Position numbers and translations under genes: made by a program
In this document: in pieces, positions 58,626-64,000 of the stretch
How positions within the stretch are numbered: the stretch's first letter is position 1
Layout of the letters: every line of letters starts with the position of its first letter
Assembly (NCBI GenBank): GCA_040754075.1
Contig: JBFMDH010000020.1
Location: 1-64,000, forward strand
DNA length: 64,000 nucleotides
Source: Acidobacteriota bacterium
Lineage (GTDB): Bacteria; Acidobacteriota; Blastocatellia; UBA7656
Direction: 5' to 3'
Notes under the pieces: generated by a model
Seen by the model: the letters and a program-made list of their open reading frames with translations, nothing else
What the model was told of the DNA's origin: nothing
The model's database searches: none

Positions 58626-59084
58626 ATGATTTTATCGGGAAGAAATCAGCGCGGGCTTTCAAAAATAGAAATTGTACGCTGCCAGCAAATCTGGAAATTT
58701 TTATGTGGCAATAAAAAACTTGAGCTTGTGATCATCGCGGCGCATAAACATTCTTCCCGAACACGTTTCCTTGAGAACGAAAATCGCGTTTATCTGGGCG
58801 CTGATGTTAAACCGGGAAGCGGAATAGAAGCGAATGCGCGAATGTCAATTGTCGCCTGTTTGGCTCATGAACTGGCTCATGTGCAGAGATTTGAGATGGG
58901 TTTTCGGCGAACCTTTGATTTTCCTGATAACCTCATTGATGAAGCGGAAACTAGTCTTCACGCTTCTTGCTTTACGCAGATTGGCATAAAAGACCGGGAA
59001 GATTTAATTGAAGATGCCAGAGACCGCTTAATTCAATGGCTGAGTGAAACCGGCAGGAGGTCGAGAAATGAAAGTGGAACCTAG
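58626..59084 (+). CDS. Small zinc-peptidase-like protein (HELAH motif)
   Basis: The 152-residue product contains a metallopeptidase-type helix ACLAHELAHVQRF (His81, Glu82, His85) followed by IDEAETSLHA, where Glu106 or Glu108 could be the third metal ligand. This resembles ImmA/IrrE-type or other small zinc peptidases, but I cannot place it in a named family. It overlaps the next gene by 17 bp, so the two are co-translated. There is no signal peptide. Candidate roles are regulator cleavage in a defence or stress pair. The start at ATG 58626 seems leaderless. Confidence 0.75.
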   Translation: MILSGRNQRGLSKIEIVRCQQIWKFLCGNKKLELVIIAAHKHSSRTRFLENENRVYLGADVKPGSGIEANARMSIVACLAHELAHVQRFEMGFRRTFDFPDNLIDEAETSLHASCFTQIGIKDREDLIEDARDRLIQWLSETGRRSRNESGT

Positions 59085-59724
59085 CGGCGTAATCTTTAAT
59101 GGAGTTTGTGAAGTTCAAACCGATAAATGCGTTGCCAGAGAAACAGCACCAATCACTGCGGTGTGGACCTTTCCCGGACGTTTACAAGTTAACGTTTGCG
59201 GCGCTTGCATTGAGGAACAGGCGCGAACCGGCGAGTGGAAAATTCAAGGCGCGAGAGTGTTGCCTCGCGTAGACGTAGCCGCATACTCTCCCGATAAAAA
59301 ATTAAAACTTGTCGTTGAAGTGAAAAAAAAGCCCGGCAAAAAAACTTCTTTAAAAAGCTGGGTAAAAACTATTCATCATAATTTGATTGCTCAAGGCGGG
59401 GTTCCGCAAACCCCCTACTTTCTTTTGGCGGTTGTGCCTGACAAATTTTACTTATGGAAGCACGAAACCCTGGCGGCATCAAACAAACCTCCCGATTATG
59501 AAGTTAATGTAAGCGATTTATTGAAAAAATATGTAGAAAAAACTTCTTTCACTTTTGAAACCGCCAGCGAGTATCAATTCGAGCGCCTGATTTCCCAATG
59601 GCTCGAAGATACTATACGGGCAAAAAAATCGGATGATGAAGCTTTGCGATGGATTTATGAATCAGGCTTGTATGATGACATCAAAGGCGGCTTGGTGATG
59701 ACCCAAGCTGCGGTTGCGGCATAA
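59068..59724 (+). CDS. Cys4 and PD-(D/E)xK-like protein
   Basis: The 218-residue product starts at ATG 59068 with AGGAGGTCGAGAA before it. N-terminal cysteines (Cys14, Cys21, Cys44, Cys47) look like a zinc-ribbon. Residues 69-86 (Asp69, Glu84-Val-Lys86, in VEVKKKPG) match a PD-(D/E)xK nuclease core, followed by a helix (VKTIHHNLIAQG) and a strand (PYFLLAVVPDKFYLW). It therefore looks like a DNA-cleaving or repurposed nuclease fold, of unknown target. It overlaps the peptidase-like gene. I do not recognise a named family. Confidence 0.7.
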   Translation: MKVEPSGVIFNGVCEVQTDKCVARETAPITAVWTFPGRLQVNVCGACIEEQARTGEWKIQGARVLPRVDVAAYSPDKKLKLVVEVKKKPGKKTSLKSWVKTIHHNLIAQGGVPQTPYFLLAVVPDKFYLWKHETLAASNKPPDYEVNVSDLLKKYVEKTSFTFETASEYQFERLISQWLEDTIRAKKSDDEALRWIYESGLYDDIKGGLVMTQAAVAA

Positions 59725-59787
59725 ATAATGGACTGATAATCTCCCCTCCATTCCCAAGAGCGCCTAGCTTAAATTTTCGAGGCAATA

Positions 59788-60420
59788 ATGAAATTGCCTA
59801 AAAACCCTAAACTCGTTGCTATTTTCATTCTATTAATTTCAGCTGGCATTTTGTCATTAATAATTTTTGAGCAAGTTGAGCAAAGTCGCAGAATTAATGA
59901 AGCAGTTGAATCAGGGCTTGCGGTAGATATCAGTCCAGATTATCTGCAACGAAATCTTCGGATATTTCTTGCGATGCTCTTTAGCGGAATGGCTCTTGGG
60001 TCAAAGCGAATGTCTTGGGTCGCTCTTATATTATCAGCTTTGATTTTCGTTCCTATTGAAATTCTCAACCAGTTCCATCGCGAGGTTTCATTTGATACGC
60101 CCGAACCCGAAATACGTTTTGTAGCGGAGATTTTGATTTTATTGAGCATTGCTTTTACTTTTAGAAAAATGAACCACGTTATTTTATCTATTCTGGCTTT
60201 AGTCTTTATTTTGATTGAATATCTATTTTGGGTTCTTCAAACGCGCATATTAATAACAGACTTGGGCGTTCAATACATCTATCCGAACACCTCTCTCAAC
60301 AATATTTTCTATGGCGCAAATTGGTGGCACGTAGGTATTTTGTTACTATCTATTTCTTTGTTGATTTGGGAAGTTATTTACTATGTGCGGGATTTGCGGC
60401 ATCGTCGGCACGCCCGATGA
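59788..60420 (+). CDS. Multi-helix membrane protein of unknown function
   Basis: The 210-residue product has about six membrane helices (such as LVAIFILLISAGILSLIIF, ILILLSIAFTF and VGILLLSISLLIWEVIYYV) and a charged C-terminus. The DNA is more AT-rich than its neighbours. The last 38 bp overlap the start of asnB in a different frame. It lies 63 bp after the nuclease-like gene and may be the third member of that group. No family is recognised. Confidence 0.65.
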   Translation: MKLPKNPKLVAIFILLISAGILSLIIFEQVEQSRRINEAVESGLAVDISPDYLQRNLRIFLAMLFSGMALGSKRMSWVALILSALIFVPIEILNQFHREVSFDTPEPEIRFVAEILILLSIAFTFRKMNHVILSILALVFILIEYLFWVLQTRILITDLGVQYIYPNTSLNNIFYGANWWHVGILLLSISLLIWEVIYYVRDLRHRRHAR

Positions 60421-62281
60421 ACCACTGATTAAAAATATGCTCGCAGCGATTGCGCATCGCGGCCCCGATGATGAAGGCATCTTCATTGCCGACGCCGCCG
60501 AGGGCGAGCGCGTAGGTTTAGGTCATCGCCGGCTGTCGATTATCGATTTATCATCTGCCGGTCACGAGCCAATGACCGATGAACGCCGCGAACTGTGGCT
60601 CACTTATAACGGCGAAATTTATAACTTCAAAGAAGTCCGCAAAGAACTGGAAAAACGCGGGCATAAATTCAAATCCGATAGTGACGCCGAAGTCGTCATC
60701 TACGCTTACCGCGAATGGGGCTTGAATTCGCTTGCGCTACTGAACGGAATGTTCGCGTTTGCCCTCTGGGATGCGCGCGACAATTCATTGCTTGTAGCGC
60801 GTGACCGCTTGGGCATCAAGCCGCTTTACTATGCCGATACGCCCGCCGGGTTTGCTTTCGCTTCGGAAATCAAAGCCTTGCTCACCATCCCGAATTTCAA
60901 GCGCGAAGTTGACCTTGAATCCCTTGACCAGTTCCTGACATTTTTATGGACGCCTGACCCCAACACGATTTTTCAAGGCGTGAAGAAATTGCCGCCCGGT
61001 CATTTCTTGATTTATAAAAACGGGAAAACCGAAGTTCGCGAGTATTGGGACGTAGCGTTTCACGAAGACGATACACTGAGTGAACCGGAATGGATTGAGC
61101 GGGTGCGTGAACAGATTGAACGCAGCACTCGTTTGCAGATGATTGCCGATGTGCCGCTCGGCGCGTTCCTATCGGGCGGCATTGATTCGTCATCAATCGT
61201 CGCTTTGATGTGCGGGATGTCCGAGCAGAAGGTCACGACCTACACTTTTGGTTTCAAAAGCGAAGACCTCAAATACGATATTCTCGAAGACGATGTGAAA
61301 TACGCCCGCGAAGTCGGGGCGAAATTTGCAACCGATTATCACGAAGATTTTTTTGAACCGCAGGTGATGGAGCTTTTACCGAAACTCGTCTATCACCTCG
61401 ATGAACCGGTCGCTGACCCAGCGGTCATCACCAGTTTTCTAATCTGCAAAGCGGCGCGTGAACGCCTCACCGTACTGCTGTCAGGAATGGGCGGCGATGA
61501 AGTGTTTGCGGGCTATCCGCGCCACCTCGCGGTTCGCCTTGCCGATGCTTACAACCTGATTCCGTCATTTATCTCGCGTCCGCTGGTTGCGGCGATGCCT
61601 GCATCGGTTCCCGGCAAATTCAACGCGGTCTTTCGCAATACCAAAAAACTGGCGCGTTCGGCAGAGTTGCCACTTCGTGAACGTTACTTAGGTTTCGGAA
61701 CCTATTTCAACGAAACCGAAAAACAGGATTTGTATGCAAATGCAATGCGCGAGAAAACAACCGGCTTTGACGCCATGCGCGCGCATCAAAAATATTTCGA
61801 CAAAGTTGCCGGTGAAGACTTCGTCAACCAGATGCTCTACATTGATTTGAAAACTTTTTTACCGTGCTTGAACTTGACCTACACCGATAAAACCAGCATG
61901 GCGAATTCGCTTGAGGTGCGTGTGCCGCTGCTTGACCACGACCTCGTAGAACTTGCGGCGCGCATCCCGGCGCGACTGAAAATCAAGGGACTCACGCGCA
62001 AATACATTTTGAAAAAAGCCGCCGAATCGTGGCTTCCGCGCAACATCATCTATCGCAAAAAAGCCGGATTTAGCGCGCCTTTGAGAGCATGGCTCAGACG
62101 TGATTTGCGCGACATGGTCGAAGATTTACTTTCGGAATCGAACATCCGACGGCGCGGTTATTTCGATTACCCGGAAGTGCGCCGTTTGATTGATGCGAAC
62201 CTCGCAGGTCGCGAAGACAACAGCTTGAAAGTTTTCCAACTGTTGACGCTCGAACTCTGGCACCGGGAATTTATTGATTGA
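60383..62281 (+). CDS. asnB: Glutamine-dependent asparagine synthase
   Basis: The 632-residue enzyme forms asparagine or an amide-linked product from aspartate, glutamine and ATP. It begins with MCGICGIVG, where Cys2 is the glutaminase nucleophile, and has RGPDDEG, then the synthetase P-loop LSGGIDSSSIV and the ...SGMGGDEVFAGYPRH segment. It is full length. In secretion or polysaccharide clusters AsnB-like enzymes can amidate other carboxylates. The start overlaps the membrane gene's end by 38 bp. The next gene is a methyltransferase separated by a heptamer hairpin. Confidence 0.93.
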   Translation: MCGICGIVGTPDEPLIKNMLAAIAHRGPDDEGIFIADAAEGERVGLGHRRLSIIDLSSAGHEPMTDERRELWLTYNGEIYNFKEVRKELEKRGHKFKSDSDAEVVIYAYREWGLNSLALLNGMFAFALWDARDNSLLVARDRLGIKPLYYADTPAGFAFASEIKALLTIPNFKREVDLESLDQFLTFLWTPDPNTIFQGVKKLPPGHFLIYKNGKTEVREYWDVAFHEDDTLSEPEWIERVREQIERSTRLQMIADVPLGAFLSGGIDSSSIVALMCGMSEQKVTTYTFGFKSEDLKYDILEDDVKYAREVGAKFATDYHEDFFEPQVMELLPKLVYHLDEPVADPAVITSFLICKAARERLTVLLSGMGGDEVFAGYPRHLAVRLADAYNLIPSFISRPLVAAMPASVPGKFNAVFRNTKKLARSAELPLRERYLGFGTYFNETEKQDLYANAMREKTTGFDAMRAHQKYFDKVAGEDFVNQMLYIDLKTFLPCLNLTYTDKTSMANSLEVRVPLLDHDLVELAARIPARLKIKGLTRKYILKKAAESWLPRNIIYRKKAGFSAPLRAWLRRDLRDMVEDLLSESNIRRRGYFDYPEVRRLIDANLAGREDNSLKVFQLLTLELWHREFID

Positions 62282-62283
62282 TC

Positions 62284-62361
62284 AGTCTGGAGTCGCGGGT
62301 CTGGAGTCTGGAGTCTTTTGTGGCTTCGGACTCCAGACTCCAGACTCCAGACTCCAGACTC
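62284..62361. repeat. Inverted GGAGTCT heptamer array between asnB and methyltransferase
   Basis: Left copies of AGTCTGG/GGAGTCT (62284-62315) pair with GACTCCA copies (62329-62361) around a 13 nt loop. It fills nearly the whole gap between the asnB stop and the ATG of the next gene (62365), leaving no SD there. It is related to the array inside the rluD-like gene. Confidence 0.85.
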
Positions 62362-62364
62362 TTT

Positions 62365-63249
62365 ATGAATGATGAACTGAAAGCGCGGGTGCATGATTTC
62401 TGGCAAGCCAACCCTTGTGGGGCGAAGTTTGCCGAAATGCAGATTGGCTCGCGCGAATTTTTTGCAGCGATTGAAGCGCACCGCTATGCGACTGAATGGC
62501 ACATTCCCGAAGTCGCGCAGTTTGAAAAGTGGCGCGATAAACAGGTGCTCGAAATCGGCTGCGGGCTTGGAACCGACGCGATTAATTTTGCCCGTGCTGG
62601 CGCGCATTACACCGGCGTCGATTTGACCGAACGTTCGATTGAACTGGTCGGCAGGCGATTCGCTTATGAAAATCTGAGCGGTGATTTGCGCGTCGCCGAT
62701 GCTGAAAATTTGCCGTTTGCCGATAACACCTTCGATTTAATTTATTCACACGGCGTTTTGCATCACACGCCTGACACGCAAAAGGCAATCAACGAAGCGC
62801 ATCGCGTCTTAAAACCCGCTGGCACGGCGATGGTGATGCTCTATCACAAAAGTTCTTACAACTATCATGTCAATATCATGTTGCTCAGACGCTTTGGCGC
62901 GCGGCTTCTGGCATTTGATTGGGGCGTGCCGTTCGTTCACGCGATGACCGGCGAAGATGAAACGCGGCTTCGCGAATTGCAAGAGCTTTATCGAGGCGAT
63001 AAATCGCGAATGCTTTCCCGCGAAGAATTTTTGAATCAAAACACCGATGGCGCGGGAAACCCCTTGGCGCGCGCTTACACGCGACGCGAGGCGCTAAAAT
63101 TATTTTCGCGTTACCGTGAAGCGCGCACCGAAGCGCATTTTTTAAACAAACGCTGGATTCCTGTGTTCGGACGAATCTTGCCGCGCGGCGTTGAAACAGC
63201 GTTAGCGCATCGCATCGGCTGGCATTTGTGGATTATGGCGAAGAAGTAA
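62365..63249 (+). CDS. Class I SAM-dependent methyltransferase
   Basis: The 294-residue protein has the SAM-binding motif LEIGCGLGTDAINFA, an acidic GVDLTE strand and NTFDLIYSHGVLHHTPD, characteristic of methyltransferases of the UbiE/COQ5-like superfamily. The start is ATG 62365; upstream in-frame sequence encodes only heptamer repeat peptide, so earlier starts are unlikely. The substrate is unknown; it may act on a lipid, sugar or peptide. The repeat hairpin directly before it may affect translation. Confidence 0.85.
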   Translation: MNDELKARVHDFWQANPCGAKFAEMQIGSREFFAAIEAHRYATEWHIPEVAQFEKWRDKQVLEIGCGLGTDAINFARAGAHYTGVDLTERSIELVGRRFAYENLSGDLRVADAENLPFADNTFDLIYSHGVLHHTPDTQKAINEAHRVLKPAGTAMVMLYHKSSYNYHVNIMLLRRFGARLLAFDWGVPFVHAMTGEDETRLRELQELYRGDKSRMLSREEFLNQNTDGAGNPLARAYTRREALKLFSRYREARTEAHFLNKRWIPVFGRILPRGVETALAHRIGWHLWIMAKK

Positions 63250-63266
63250 GTGAGGAAAGCAGTCCG

Positions 63267-63391
63267 TATTCAGGAGTCAGAATCACAAAAGTATGAAGTA
63301 TGAATGATGAAGTATGAACAGAAAGATTTTTCTATTTGTTCATCATTCATCGTTCCGCCTTCATCGTTTCTTTTATACTGACTCCTGATTT
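63267..63391. repeat. Palindromic element of about 130 bp, copy 2
   Basis: TCAGGAGTCAG (63270-63280) pairs perfectly with CTGACTCCTGA (63378-63388). Inside, AGTATGAAGTATGAATGATG (left) and TTCATCATTCATCGTTCCGC (right) pair imperfectly and closely match the element at 29949-30082. It sits just before the E1-like gene. Confidence 0.8.
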
Positions 63392-63401
63392 TCACTGAGG
63401 T

Positions 63402-64000
63402 ATGTATTTGAACGAGCGATATTCACGACAAATTTTATTTGCAGGAATCGGCGAAGCGGGGCAAGCGCGACTGCTTGCATCGCGCGCCGTCATCATCGGT
63501 TGCGGGGCGCTCGGCGCGGTGCAGGCTGAAACCCTGGCACGCGCCGGTGTCGGGCACATCGTTCTGGTCGACCGCGACTTTGTCGAATCGTCCAATCTGC
63601 AACGCCAGATTATGTTTGAAGAAGCCGACGCCCGCGAGCGTTTACCGAAAGCCATCGCCGCCGCGCGTCGCATTGCCCGCGTCAATTCCGATATCGAAGT
63701 CACGCCGATGGTGACCGATATCAACTACGAAAACATCGAAGAGATTATCGCGGGCGCTGACGTGGTGCTCGACGGCACAGACAATTTCGAGACCCGCTAT
63801 TTAATTAATGATGCTTGCGTGAAAAATAAGCTTGCGTGGATTTACGGCGCGGCGGTTGGTTCTTATGGACTGACGATGACGGTTTTGCCGAAAGTAACGC
63901 CGTGCCTTCGTTGCATGCTGGAAGAGATGCCCGAACCGGGTTCGGGTCCGACCTGCGATACGGCTGGCGTAGTGATGCCGATTATCTCTATCATTGCTTC
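63402..64000 (+). CDS. ThiF/MoeB-family adenylating enzyme, truncated by the window end
   Basis: The 3' end is outside the window. The visible 199 residues have the E1 nucleotide-binding motif [27 protein letters not shown] and [14 protein letters not shown], plus the first half of a zinc site ([10 protein letters not shown]). Members adenylate ubiquitin-like sulfur carriers such as ThiS or MoaD. ATG 63402 is so near GAGG that TTG 63408 could be the true start. Whether it serves thiamine, molybdopterin or another route needs the downstream genes. Confidence 0.88.
   Translation, partial: MYLNERYSRQILFAGIGEAGQARLLASRAVIIGCGALGAVQAETLARAGVGHIVLVDRDFVESSNLQRQIMFEEADARERLPKAIAAARRIARVNSDIEVTPMVTDINYENIEEIIAGADVVLDGTDNFETRYLINDACVKNKLAWIYGAAVGSYGLTMTVLPKVTPCLRCMLEEMPEPGSGPTCDTAGVVMPIISIIA

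Noticed and set aside
1-64000. tRNA, rRNA, tmRNA or known riboswitch
   Set aside because: I scanned intergenic regions by eye for T-arm motifs, conserved rRNA segments and common riboswitch cores and found nothing convincing. A covariance-model search would decide.

Overview
The window looks like a chromosomal segment of an Acidobacteriota bacterium, probably near the Blastocatellia. The case rests on family content: a VWFA-related protein of the acidobacterial type, several serine/threonine kinases and TPR proteins, an ECF42 sigma factor with DGPF proteins, short-Q-loop cytochrome bd, and many dispersed palindromic repeats between genes. This assignment is inference; no rRNA or tRNA gene was seen. 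Gene density is high, with moderate GC and many SD sequences of the GGAGG type.

Layout. (1) 0.3-3.8 kb: an ECF42 sigma factor diverging from two DGPF/YCII proteins, a PhnB-like VOC protein and an exported SRPBCC protein. (2) 4.1-6.5 kb: cydAB, overlapping by 11 nt. (3) 6.8-11.8 kb: exported proteins, namely a metalloprotease-like protein whose catalytic Glu is Gln, an OmpA-like protein and a VWFA protein. (4) 12.2-16.4 kb: an HD hydrolase, a PEGA/TPR membrane protein that seems to start at ATT, and a YpdA-like flavoprotein. (5) 16.6-23.8 kb: a multi-PAS hybrid histidine kinase, an RluD-type pseudouridine synthase disrupted by in-frame repeat DNA, and a beta-propeller surface protein. (6) 24.3-33.1 kb: a phospho-signalling block (kinase-TPR, PP2C-TPR, kinase-SH3, FHA protein, DUF4404) with queG on the opposite strand. 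(7) 33.1-40.5 kb: mixed functions (CocE hydrolase, TPR, DinB, glycosyltransferase 39, PhnZ-like HD protein, Lys/Thr-rich exported protein).

(8) 40.7-44.1 kb: an AT-rich, probably acquired DNA-modification module of three tightly packed genes: a C5 cytosine methyltransferase, a GHKL (MutL/MORC-like) ATPase fused to a PD-(D/E)xK nuclease domain, and a Vsr endonuclease. A HerA-like ATPase converges on it. (9) 46.2-54.4 kb: a heavy-metal (probably copper/silver) efflux cluster on the minus strand: an RND pump, a TolC-type channel, an adaptor with a fused cupredoxin domain, a FixH/YtkA-like lipoprotein and an exported protein with 26 Cys, mostly as CC pairs. (10) 54.6-58.6 kb: amidohydrolase, UbiX and UbiA, which together suggest futalosine-route menaquinone synthesis, with an HTH gene and two DUF5985-like membrane genes between them. 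(11) 58.6-60.4 kb: a small unrecognised cluster of a zinc-peptidase-like protein, a Cys4/PD-(D/E)xK-like protein and a membrane protein. (12) 60.4-64.0 kb: asparagine synthase, a SAM methyltransferase and a truncated ThiF/MoeB-type E1 enzyme.

The intergenic DNA carries at least four recurrent palindromic repeat types: a GACCGC hairpin (3 copies), heptamer arrays of GGAGTCT or GGATTCA type (some inside genes), a roughly 130 bp hairpin element (2 copies) and a CAGGAT hairpin.
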